From NCBI GenBank assembly GCA_027579435.1, contig JANBPK010001715.1:1-14565 (forward strand): a stretch of 14,565 nt of DNA, given 5' to 3'. The notes beneath the pieces are model-generated. The model made no database searches, had not been told where the DNA came from, and saw only the letters and a list, made by a program, of their open reading frames with translations. The DNA comes from Candolleomyces eurysporus. Taxonomy: Eukaryota > Basidiomycota > Agaricomycetes > Agaricales > Psathyrellaceae. Shown here piece by piece: positions 1-8,518 of this stretch. The stretch's first letter is position 1. Every line of letters starts with the position of its first letter. A program made the position numbers and the translations under genes.

Positions 1-946
1 GGTTAGCGCATTCCAAAGGAACATGGTCAGGCGTCTCGACTATTCGTATGCAGGAATGGCACTTTCTCTGCCCATGGCAAGTTGGCTTCGGGCGTACATG
101 TCCGAGTGCTTCGATGGGTAGCGGATGTTAATGTTCGAGGTCACAATTCTTGCAGTTGCTTGTCGGTGCTTCGAGTTGGGGACGGTCAGATATTGTGTGA
201 GCAACATTGCTGCTTCTCGGGGGAGGAAGGGGTTCCAATTTCCAGTCTGCCTCTGAGTAAGTAGAGCTTCTCTGGAGCATTAATTTCTCTCATTGAACCT
301 TTCTGACTCCTCCCAGATCTAAACTAGGATACCGGCTTTCACCAGGGCGTCGTTTCTACATTTTGTGGATCAGAAAAGAGACCGAGCACTGAGACTGGGG
401 TCACATAAATAGCATTGAACAGATCGCATACGAATCTACTCAAGTCCGAATGACGCTTGATACTATTCCACCATCCAACTTGCCGGGTATTAACTCAACG
501 ATACGTGCAGCACATTGTCTTGCGGTTCTACTGAGTTTATCAACAATATATTACTCTTGTAGACTGCTTTATTATCCACCTATGCTCTCTGTAAAGAGGT
601 TCAATACATACTTCCATGGCCGCTTGCCGAGAAGGGGTGGAGCAATCAAAACCCCCAGGCTCTCCTGGAGGGTTGGATGAGCGAAGGTGGTCAATGATAT
701 CCAAACAGCAGCAGTCAGAGGGACCCACTTGAGTTTAGGTCTAAAGAAAACGGTGCGACGTGAGTGAGAGAACAAAGTAAGTCTGTATAAATTGTCAACA
801 AACACTGGGATATTTGTGCAGCGACAACGGCCGAATACCAGCTGCGTTTCATGCGCTTGACATAGCAAGATATACGCGTTGTAGTGTTAAATCAACAAGC
901 GCAATAGATACGAAAGCAGACCTTGGCAAAGCTCGTTGACGGTTTG
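1..946. other. Stretch with no supportable gene
   Basis: This region lies 3' of the MSS1 gene. It contains only short overlapping open frames. The largest are a plus-strand frame from an ATG at 450 to 680 and two minus-strand frames between 540 and 868 that overlap each other. None has a recognisable motif, and splice signals do not join them into a convincing model. The minus-strand frames at 572-868 contain a hydrophobic stretch and could be an exon fragment of an unknown gene, but both minus frames are open over the same bases and I cannot choose between them. Confidence 0.4.
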
Positions 947-2997
947 TTTACCGATGCAGATATCCCCGGAAGACAGCATCCAAAACATGCTCCGCCTCAA
1001 TCGCGCCAGTGACTTTCCCAAGTGTTTGCAGGGTAACCCAGTTCTTCGGCTGCGAAGACCACATGGCCTTCAAGAGGTCAACAAGAAATCGATAGGCAAG
1101 GGAGGATGTACAAGTGTTCATGAGCTCGGGTACAACAGCGAAGGAGAGGCAAGGGACGCACCGTACTTAAGGAATGTCTCCAAATGCGTTCTCGCGCTTT
1201 GCAAGTGGTCCCGATGGCGAGACCTGGTGATGCAGGGCTCGCTGCGTCACTTAGGGTGTCGTCCATACCAAACCTAATTAATCGATAGGTCAAATATGTA
1301 GGTTGAGTTGAGGTGGGGAAGAACTACATCTACCGCTTTCTCGGAACCTCCGCAAAACCTTCCAAGCTTTCGTCGTTGTTGAAGAACAAGAAAGTGTTAT
1401 CCTGGGAGATTAGTTCTCGCCAATGAGACGATGGCTCTGACCCTAGGTCGTTGCGTTGCTGCTGCTGTTGTACGGCTTCTGGGAAAGATAGCATGCAGAT
1501 CAAAATATCTGCACTCTCCACGCTAAACCCCAGTTCATCAGTATCGATGAAAGTAAGAAGAAAAGGAAAAGTATACGTGCGCCTTCCTTGCCCTCTCGAT
1601 GCCAATCTTCTCCACAACATCCTCCGTCTTACGTAGACCAGCTGTATCAGCAATTATAACTGGCAAACCGCCAATATCCAGGGATAACTCAAGGATGTCT
1701 CGTGTGGTGCCTGGGATGGCCGTGACGATCGCCGCTTCACGCTGGGCTACAAGAAAAGTCAGATTTCAGTCAGTTGCGGCGCAAGAGAATAGAACGAAAC
1801 GGACACACATACCCAAGAAATTCAGCAAACTGCTCTTCCCAGCATTCGGTGGTCCAAAGATCGCGAGCCTAATACCCGAACGCAAAAGTTCGCCCCTGCG
1901 GTGATCGTTCAAGTATCCTTGGATCGTATCCAAGACTTTCTGGACCTTAGATTTAGCGTCTTCGTACACGCCTTCTTCGATTTCTTCGCCCTCCCCGAAG
2001 TCGATGAGTGCTTCGACTTTGGCGAGGGCAGATATAATGCCCGTACGGAGTTGGTCGAATTTTTGTTTTGTGACGCCCTAACATCGAAAGAGTGAGCCTC
2101 AGTTTGGTTGCACAGATGGGAAAGGTCCGCTGAACTCACCTCAGCAGCTCTGACAGCGACTCTCCTCTGCCCTTCCGTCTCTGCATCAATCAAATCCTTC
2201 AACCCCTCCACCTGCGTCAAATCTAGCCTCCCATTCAGATACGCGCGTCTCGTGAATTCTCCTGGCTCTGCAGGTCGAAAGGTGGGTATTTTGGAGAGGG
2301 CCGAGAGCGCAGCTGAGATAACTGCACGGCCGGAATGGACGTGTAATTCAACCACGTCTTCGGAGGTGAATGATTTTGGGCCTGTAGGGGATCGAGGTTT
2401 AATATGAGTGGGTCCAAGAACAGTTTGAAAGGAAGAAGAGCNGGGGGATGTACCTTTGAAGTATGCGACTAACCCGTCGTCAATCGTCTCCCCACTCTCT
2501 GGGTGTACAATCCGACACCGTTGAAGCTTCCAAGATGCCGGTTCTCTGAGCTTTCCTACCCACGTCATGTCAGCTTTATCACTCACTCCATCAAGGTAGT
2601 CATTAGAATCCCATATACCATTCGCAGAAGATAGGGAGTACGGCTTAACCATCCTCCTCCACACCTCCTTCAACGCATCAGGACCGGAAATACGTATCAC
2701 ACCCACACCAGCCTTCCCTGCGGGTGTGGATAACGCGTAGATCGTGCTCTTTTGCGCGTCCAAGGGTGGCAAAACGATACTTTCCCTATGAAGATACCGT
2801 CTTGGGGCAGCATTCAGGGCCAACCTCGGTGCGACGAGCCCATGCCACGATGCTGAAGAAACGCGAGCTCTTGTTGACTTTTTGTGAAGAGTATTTGCAT
2901 GGGATCCTGACGGTGGGTGAAAAATGTTTCGAGAATGGTTAGGTCTTAATAATAATAGATGCCTAAGAAGTGTACATCGTGGAGGAGACCGCAACAT
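947..2997 (-). CDS. MSS1: Mitochondrial tRNA modification GTPase MSS1/GTPBP3 (MnmE/TrmE family), six exons, 3' part frame-broken
   Basis: The product is the GTPase that works with MTO1 (MnmG) to modify wobble uridine C5 of mitochondrial tRNAs. The start is the ATG at 2997-2995, giving a leader rich in Arg and Leu that looks like a mitochondrial targeting signal. The TrmE N-terminal domain begins near residue 84 with [20 protein letters not shown]. Exons read 2997-2454, 2381-2140, 2077-1813, 1746-1577, about 1515-1334 and 1273-947. The introns are 60-72 nt and phases fit at four of five junctions. G1 is GPPNAGKSS (1832-1855), G2 is PGTTRD (1697-1714) and G3 is DTAGLR (1631-1648). G4 is degenerate, reading NND where NKxD is expected. 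In the last exon the C-terminal helical domain is readable only by changing frame several times: [13 protein letters not shown], then [41 protein letters not shown] and finally CIGK at 958-947, the family's C-terminal motif. No stop follows CIGK directly in that frame, so the exact end is uncertain. The family assignment is firm; whether the breaks are real is not known. Confidence 0.93.
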
Positions 2998-3954
2998 GCG
3001 GAGAGGTGTCGACAAACAAGTCTGACGCCATCAACACGCTCAGCAGCCTGAGGGGTTGATCCGGTCCTCCAAGGTCGGTCTGCTCACACGATCCTTTGCA
3101 CTCCAATTGACAAGAGGAACAGTATACCCAGGAAAGATGAGTGATGAAATACTGCTAATATCAAAAGAAGGGAGAAGTACAATCCATGCAGTTGCCCTCA
3201 ATGAGTGGGCTCACTGAGCAAGCTTGGAAGGATGACGATGATCGCTTGCCCAAACCCAGCCGTTCCGCCTCTCCCTTTGTGCACTACCCTCGACGGAAAC
3301 GTCGGGATAATTCATCCACCACTTTCAATGGCTTCAACGTTCACCGAATGATTTTCGCTCAACGGTTCAAATATTATTCGACTCAAATGCCATTTTCGGC
3401 AGGGGAGGCAGCATATTGCACAGCAGCAAACCACATTCGTGATTCACCCAGGACTCCCCGTGTTCGTGCAAGCCAGAACCTCAGATATGTGATTGAGGGA
3501 AACAGTATCTCAGGCTTGCGAGCCGTAAATTTTCAAGGTCTTAGGAAACGAAACGAGGTGGACAAAGGCCTGCCTCTCCTTTCCCCCATGTCTCGTGCTG
3601 GGTAATTAACTTGGATGTCGGGGCTGCCTGGAAGAACCCATCAACTGCTCAATAATATATCCATCTTGCAGGGTGCTTAGCCCTCCTGCACGCAAAATTT
3701 CCCTACCCTGTTCCCATCCGTGTATTAATCCCATTATAGCCAGTTGAACCAGGCGTATACAACCAGGAATAGGGCTACTTGCCTATGGGCTCCTTTGCAT
3801 CTACGTACCTTGACTCATAATGGATCTTCCTTGTTGCCTCAATCACGCAATTTTAGAGATGCCTTTGACCTCTCGATTTCTACTCGGCGCCTAAATACAA
3901 AGCTCCTATCGATTGTAACCATCAACCCGGGCAAAAAGAATTAACACATTATCA
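2998..3954. other. Intergenic region between the NACHT-type gene and MSS1
   Basis: Both flanking genes are on the minus strand, so this stretch holds the 3' flank of the NACHT-type gene and the promoter side of MSS1. A plus-strand open frame of 139 codons starts at an ATG at 3186 and ends at 3605. It has no recognisable domain, no clear splice pattern and an ordinary composition, and I treat it as probably a chance frame, though a small orphan gene is possible. Nothing else stands out. Confidence 0.4.
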
Positions 3955-5475
3955 TTATGCACGACTCTGGGTCTCGAAGTCCGTCTTCTTGAGGTCCTCG
4001 AGCGCCTTGTCAAACAATCGACGAAATGCTCTATCGGCTATCACATCACCCTGCGAAGTGTACTCCCATTCTCGGTGAGCCCAAAACACTCCAGGTGCAA
4101 TCCGGGTAGCTGATCCCAAACGACGCAGAATAGAACGGCTCCATAATCTACACCCTGGCTTGCAACGATACCAGGGGCACTAAAGATGAACAATAAAGGA
4201 AGACTGAATTTCAGTTCAAAGTTTGGAAAAGATTGAGGACTGTACGCACTAAAAGATGAAATTGCCAGAAGACATTCCAGAGGGAATCAATCTGCTTGTG
4301 TACGACGGCCAACGACACCCACCAATCAGCGCTGGGTGGCGTATGAAGGACCTTGGAGTGTGCGATGCCCTCGCATGCAATGTGCAGAAATATACGGCGG
4401 ACCAAGAATTTGAGGAAGCTTTCCGGGTATGAAAACTGGGTGTCACAACCCCCTTCAATACCATAGCATCAGATTTATACTGTTGAAGAGAAACAAAGCA
4501 TGAAGCAGAAGCAAACTCACTCGCACACACCCGAACGAATGCATCCCAGATGAACACGCTTCTTTCACTCTCTTCAACATACAGTTTCCCGCAACGGCCA
4601 GGGTCCTTGAGGAAGTCGAGCAGCGATTTGTGGTAAAAGTCATATTTGGTCGTCGTCTGGTCGCTGTGAGGTGGAATCTGAATCAATGAGTGAAGGGTTC
4701 CGAGCAAGTGCTCTGCCTCGTTGCTCTCTGGTTCCGTTTGCAGGAGCATGTTTATGTTGAAAGCATAGGTGTCCTCCCAAGGCATGAGTATGTCGATTGC
4801 ATGAATCCACCGTATCGAAAGAGGCGGATCTGGACTAGACTCCAAGATGCGCATGTACAATGCGTCCAATTGTTCGAGTGGGTTTGAACTTGTTTTCCGA
4901 GTGGCTTTCACCTTCAAAATTGCATCTAGCAACGCCTTCGGAGGCTCTCGTTGACGCGTGTCGAGCAATCGGATGACAGTTGCGGCATAGATAAACTGAC
5001 CCGACGCATTCTCCACCAAGGTCTGGATCGTTCCTGGTGGTGGCCATGACCGAGGAAAGTTGTAACGACGACGAATGAGATAGAACTTGGCTTCCAAAAA
5101 GAGTGTGATATCGGCGGCGGCATTGTGCTCTACGTTCNAAATCGAGCTTCTGGGCGAAGGTGGGATTTATTCCGGGGTCGAAAAAATTCACGGAATACGG
5201 GCTCNGGGACGGCTGGCGATGAGAATACGAAAGGGAAAATCTGGATCCAGTGACGCTGCTTGAAGAACTTGGAGGATCTCCAACTGGTCTTGCGCGTTTG
5301 TTCGTGTTGGCGTGGCCCGTGGGCCTGTGATCTTGGTATCGTGGTACTGTTCGGCCTCGCATTCGTCCAGGCCGTCGACGATGNTGNCGAGAGGTAGCAG
5401 GGGTTGTATGAGGCTGGAGAGAGTGTACGGTGTGGGGGCACGGTGTGGAGGCGAGGGTGCTCATGGGAGGCGGAT
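3955..5475 (-). CDS. NACHT-type STAND NTPase-like protein, N-terminal part missing, frame-broken
   Basis: This belongs to the large NACHT (nephrocystin-3 N-terminal-like) families of Agaricomycetes, STAND ATPases thought to act in non-self recognition. The exact role here is unknown. The Walker B segment IVDGLDECE lies at 5382-5356, followed by QLEILQVLQAASLDPDFPFR, a sensor-like ILIASRPE, then EFFDPGINPTFAQKLD, EHNAAADITLFLEAKFYLIR and the family-typical LVENASGQFIYAATVIRLLD. Next come LYMRIL and DFYHKSLLDFLKDP segments. The last exon (4179-3955) follows a 70-nt intron (4249-4180, donor GTGCGT, acceptor TTTAG) with matching phase and ends at TAA 3957-3955. Frame changes fall near N5205, in a run of six A at 5181-5186, near N5138 and near 4440. 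A stop lies near 5460, and no P-loop (GxxGxGKS/T) is visible between the Walker B and the next gene. The 5' end is therefore unknown, and the segment may be a truncated copy or a partial misassembly. Confidence 0.8.
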
Positions 5476-5645
5476 GAGCCTAGAGAGAGCTTGCTGTTGA
5501 ACTCGAAGAGTGGGCCAGTGTAAGCATACGGGTTGGAGGCAGGGGATCCAAGAATCCTTCGGCGCCGAGATCGAGGGGGTCCACAGGAGGTAGCCTGCCA
5601 TAAGGATAGGGCTGAAGAGAGCTCGATGTTCAATTCGAAGACCAC
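5430..5645 (+). repeat. Two diverged copies of a GC-rich ~135-bp repeat (locus 1)
   Basis: A unit with the order GGGGATCC-AGAATCCTTCGGC, then CATGGGAGG, then GAGAGAGCT followed by a TTGAACTCGAAG-like tail is seen here about twice. The GATCC block is at 5545, a CATGGG block at about 5462, and GAGAGAGCT-like blocks at about 5491 and 5618. The same block order recurs four times at 10165-10640. The repeat overlaps the expected position of the missing 5' part of the NACHT-type gene. Origin and function are unknown. Confidence 0.6.
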
Positions 5646-5817
5646 AAAAATCCCTTCACAGGGAACAAAGTTCCAGCAGGGTATTCTGGGGTCCTATTTA
5701 GTGATGAGGGAAAAAATTGATCAACAAGAGGGAGAAAACGATTAAATTTCCATGCGGGAACCCCTTCGAATTGAGTGATCCAACAGTAACCAGTGGTATA
5801 CGACAATATTTATGAAT
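5476..5817. other. Spacer between the JmjC-like gene and the NACHT-type gene
   Basis: About 340 bp separate the stop of the upstream JmjC-like gene from the readable start of the NACHT-type gene, both on the minus strand. The right part (5650-5817) is AT-richer and has no coding signal. The left part is occupied by the GC-rich repeat. Frames on either strand (5533-5745 plus, 5130-5645 minus) are repeat-derived shadows. No P-loop is encoded here. Confidence 0.5.
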
Positions 5818-7439
5818 CTAAGAATGCGGAAGCTGCTGCTCCTTTGTTGAGTGTTTTTTGTATGTTGCATAAGAAACAAGAGAACCCTTTTGAGTCTTTC
5901 CAAATTTGTCGATGTGCATCTTCAGACTGCACCCGCTACTGGTGCAGGTGCATGTGAACTTCTGCTGTTTCTTTGGAGCGGTGGAAGCTGCCGGTTTGGA
6001 TTGGCGAGCAATGCGCACCCTCTGGGGTGGTGCAACATCTTCAGTGGTGGTTGGTACCTTGTGAATAGAAGCTGAATTCTGAATGCTCTTCTTAGCCTTC
6101 CGAACCATATCTTCAATTGCCCTTCGGGATTTGGCATCAACCCCCCCCCTTCTTTCCCAACTTCTCCCACTCCAGCACTGTGTTTACGAAATCCTCGACG
6201 ATCCCTTTCTTTAAGTCACGATCCACAAAGGCAGTCCTCTCCATCGCTGAATTGATCCATTCCGCCTCCCATTCAATGACTGAACAAGCCTGGGACAGAA
6301 ATCTGGGAGATCGAACATAACCACCTGAGTGGCAGCACTCTGTGAATGAGAGGCAGGCATGTATGGTGTTTGGAAGGAGGTAGAATGAGAACTCTGCGTA
6401 CTCTTCATCCGTGAAGTACATGAGCTCCATTCCGTCAAGCGTGTGGATGAGCAAGAGGGCGGTATCGAGGGTAGGAGCATCCAACCGTATGTCTTCCATC
6501 TTCAGCATGTTCCCTTGGGTTGCAGGCCACAGGAGCCAGAGCTTCTTCCCCTTCCAGTGAATGGTATACAGTCCCGTGGCTAGATCATCCATGTGAGGAA
6601 GTGTGATGTATCCAGGGAGTGTCCACGCAGTGGAAAGGGGGGCAATCATGCAGTCCTTCTCATTTGAGAATGGAGCTAGCGAGTAGCCACAGCTCAGAAA
6701 ACCAGTTTCAGTGCTTGGTATATCGATGGCAGAAATGATCCTCTCTGAATTCTTGAAAGAGATGCCGCAGTCTATGTGAGACTTTTGATGAATGAAGTCA
6801 GGCCATGAGACATCGTCATCAAATCTACCTGTTGACGAGTCTCCAAATCTGACTGGGGGGCAGGCCTCGAAGTCCCGGAGAAGCAAGAGGGTGCTGGGTG
6901 CTTCCCCAGTCCTTGATGGCGCGGAAGATCCAAGAATCACGCAGGTTGAACTGTCCGTGTTATTCCACGTCAGCCACCTGGTGCTTGAAGCCTTGGAAAG
7001 CACTGCAAGAAGGACCCGCTCTCCTTTGTTGCACTGAACCAGGGAAAGGGAGGATGGACCAGTCTTCCAGAGGTTAATGAGACCTCTCAGAAGCTCTTCC
7101 ACAGAGTCTATTCTCCCGAGAATTGAACCAGAACCAGAATCGGGAATCTGATGGGAAGCACCTGGATTCTGGGGTCCTCTGGGCAAGGCCTCCTGGGTAT
7201 GGCAATCCCAGCCCTGAATTGCGCTGATGGTGGGTGTTCCTTCAATTTCTCCAGGCTGTTCTTGAAATATATTCTGTGAGGTGCCTTCATTGTTATCCCA
7301 GGAAGGTGAACCTATGCAAATGGAAGTTAGAATAGACTAGCAAATAGTCNGGGGGGGCAGGGGGGGGACGCGTCCTACCATTCATCCTCGCAGCCTTGTT
7401 TGGGGATTTGTGGATAGCATCATTCTTGCGTTTGGCCNT
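5818..7439 (-). CDS. JmjC-like (cupin) protein with C-terminal cysteine cluster, one apparent frameshift
   Basis: This is a JmjC/cupin-fold protein of the orphan type common in Agaricomycetes; substrate and reaction are unknown. Exon 1 would start at 7439, where the codon reads A-N-G because of an N at 7438, so ATG is inferred; it encodes AKRKNDAIHKSPNKAARMN. A 67-nt intron (7378-7312, donor GTAGGA, acceptor CATAG) joins in phase to GSPSWDNNEG. The iron site is visible: LPHMDD gives His and Asp (about residues 260 and 262; His codon 6595-6593). It is followed by the co-substrate-type segment HWKGKKLWLLWP, and the third His is in LPNTIHACLSF (about residue 338; codon 6361-6359). The frame stops at 6137 just after a run of nine G on the coding strand. 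Shifting one base there continues as VDAKSRRAIEDMVRKAKKS to a stop at 5818. That tail ends in a CTCTSSGC...H cluster. Full length would be about 518 residues. JmjC assignment is good; the enzyme's target is not inferable. Confidence 0.82.
5851..5952 (-). other. C-terminal cysteine/histidine cluster of the JmjC-like protein
   Basis: The segment reads CTCTSSGC (Cys codons at 5952-5950, 5946-5944 and 5931-5929), then a DKFGKTQKGSLVS spacer and ATYKKH (His codon 5853-5851). The layout C-x-C-x4-C-x(25)-H with a G...V-S..T-Y..H ending resembles short cysteine clusters seen in basidiomycete transposase-associated proteins. The resemblance is from memory of the pattern and is an inference; a zinc-binding role is likely but not shown. 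Confidence 0.45.
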
Positions 7440-7503
7440 TTTTTTNCCCCTGTTTACGATAAGAATTGTGGATCCATATTGAGGATGAGAGTGATTGACT
7501 AAC

Positions 7504-7818
7504 GATATAAAGTATGGCGACTGTGCCAGTGACCATCCATGAACTTCATTTGGTGGTGGACAAGGGGGTGGGATTTCCCATTGAAGGCCACGTCCCATTC
7601 GCCAAGTTTGTTCCACACCCATGAGCGACCATCACACAATGCATGGTGTATGTCTCCAACATTGTAGCCAGAATACTGAGGGAGCTGTTGGGATTCAACT
7701 GCGATATACGCATATGTCATTCCCCCTTGTGTAAAACCTAGAGCATACTTGTAAACAAAGGATTCCTTACAGAGGTGGATTAAGACTCAAATCACTCACT
7801 TCTATGCTCAACTTTCAT
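7504..7818 (-). CDS. Possible two-exon small gene, or 5' exons of the JmjC-like gene
   Basis: An ATG at 7818-7816 starts MKVEHR, then a 62-nt intron (7799-7738, donor GTGAGT, acceptor CTCTAG) joins in phase to a frame reading SFTQGGMTYAYIAVESQQL and continuing with DIHHALCDGRSWVWNKLGEW and a His-rich HHQMKFMDGHWHSRH to a TAG at about 7501-7499. The amino-acid make-up, rich in Trp, Tyr and His, looks like real protein, but I recognise no family. A donor GTTAGT at 7503 and an acceptor AACAG at 7450 could join it to the first JmjC exon. The frame at that junction cannot be fixed, because two N and a run of seven A lie there. It is on the same strand and immediately upstream of the JmjC-like gene, so one gene is a fair alternative. 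Confidence 0.45.
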
Positions 7819-8098
7819 GGGGTGCGGTTGTTGTTGACAATTCAAGAGGCAGCGACTTCTGATGAGCTGGCGCGCAATAGAGTGGCAGAATGTTTTCCGC
7901 GGTGGTCAGATGTCAAGAATAGTCAAGGCTGTGCGGTGAAATCTGGGTGTGACACTTGAATTGCTCAATTTCGGGATTATCAGTGATGTTGGAAAATTTT
8001 GGTGATCGCTTCGATCCTTTGGCGCACTTCACTTCTCACATGGTCCTCATTTCGAACAGGAACATGACCATTCCTGGGAAATACACCCTTTGTAGTTA
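7819..8098. other. Spacer, nothing recognised
   Basis: No open frame of note and no RNA gene is visible. It lies upstream of the ATG at 7818 on the minus strand, so it would hold the promoter of that gene. No clear TATA element or pyrimidine tract stands out. Confidence 0.4.
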
Positions 8099-8518
8099 TT
8101 AGTAGCAATCACCAGCAAGAAGTCCCGAAAGTATTCTGCCAACCCGACAGGGCTGTCGTTGCCCGGTCGGATCATCGACAATATGAGCAATGGCAGCGAT
8201 GCCATCAAAGGCGCGAGCAATGGCAGCGATCCCATCGTTTACATGAGCGATGGAAGCGATTCCATCATTGACATGAGCGATGGCAGCGATTCCATCAAAT
8301 ACATGAGCGATGGCAGCGATGCCATCAAAGTCATGAGCAATGGCAGCGATTCCATCATTAACAAGAGCAATGTTTGAGGCCTGGAGAAGCGCTGACATCA
8401 TCCACATTGCCAGCCGCCCCGAACTCTTTGTCAGCACCATCGCCGCCTCCCTCAGTATGCTCGCATCCATTATCGGATAGGCCGGTATCCTCCCCAACAA
8501 CCGTATGTTTGTCTCCAT
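8099..8518 (-). CDS. Possible repeat-containing hypothetical protein (139 aa)
   Basis: The frame starts at an ATG (8518-8516) with METNIRLLGRIPAYPIMDAS. A non-repetitive N-terminal part of about 50 residues is followed by six 10-residue repeats of the form (V/F)(N/F)DGIAAIAH and a short tail ending LLAGDCY. The repeat is a coding read of the 30-bp minisatellite below. Because that unit is a multiple of three with no stop on either strand, the frame's length is partly a by-product of the repeat. I recognise no family. The N-terminal part makes this strand the better candidate, since the plus-strand frame lacks an ATG before the repeat. Confidence is low. Confidence 0.3.
   Translation of the reverse strand: METNIRLLGRIPAYPIMDASILREAAMVLTKSSGRLAMWMMSALLQASNIALVNDGIAAIAHDFDGIAAIAHVFDGIAAIAHVNDGIASIAHVNDGIAAIARAFDGIAAIAHIVDDPTGQRQPCRVGRILSGLLAGDCY
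8179..8372 (+). repeat. 30-bp minisatellite, six full copies plus a partial copy
   Basis: Units begin at 8179, 8209, 8239, 8269, 8299 and 8329, with a partial unit at 8359-8372. The core is GAGCGATGGCAGCGAT followed by TCCATCA or GCCATCA. Units differ at a few positions only. A core such as that near 8309 (GATGGCA, GCGA, TGCCATC) is a perfect 7-bp inverted repeat with a 4-bp loop. Read on the plus strand the unit encodes S(N/D)GSD(S/A)I-type decapeptides, and on the minus strand DGIAAIAH decapeptides. Confidence 0.92.

Noticed and set aside
540..868. Two overlapping minus-strand frames downstream of MSS1
   Set aside because: Both are open over the same bases with no motif or clear start, so neither can be supported.
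3186..3605. 139-codon plus-strand frame with an ATG
   Set aside because: No recognisable motif or supporting signal. It is described only as possible within the intergenic entry.
4480..4530. An intron in the NACHT-type gene (donor GTGAGT, acceptor AACAG)
   Set aside because: Splicing there gives an immediate stop. Reading through and allowing one missing base near 4440 leads into YPESFLKFLVRRIF, which fits better.
4864..4880. B-box-like GTTCAAACCC on the minus strand suggesting a tRNA
   Set aside because: It lies inside readable NACHT coding sequence, and no A box or cloverleaf fits around it.
8179..8372. CRISPR-like regular repeats
   Set aside because: The 30-bp units are directly adjacent with no spacers, and the genome is eukaryotic. 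It is a minisatellite.
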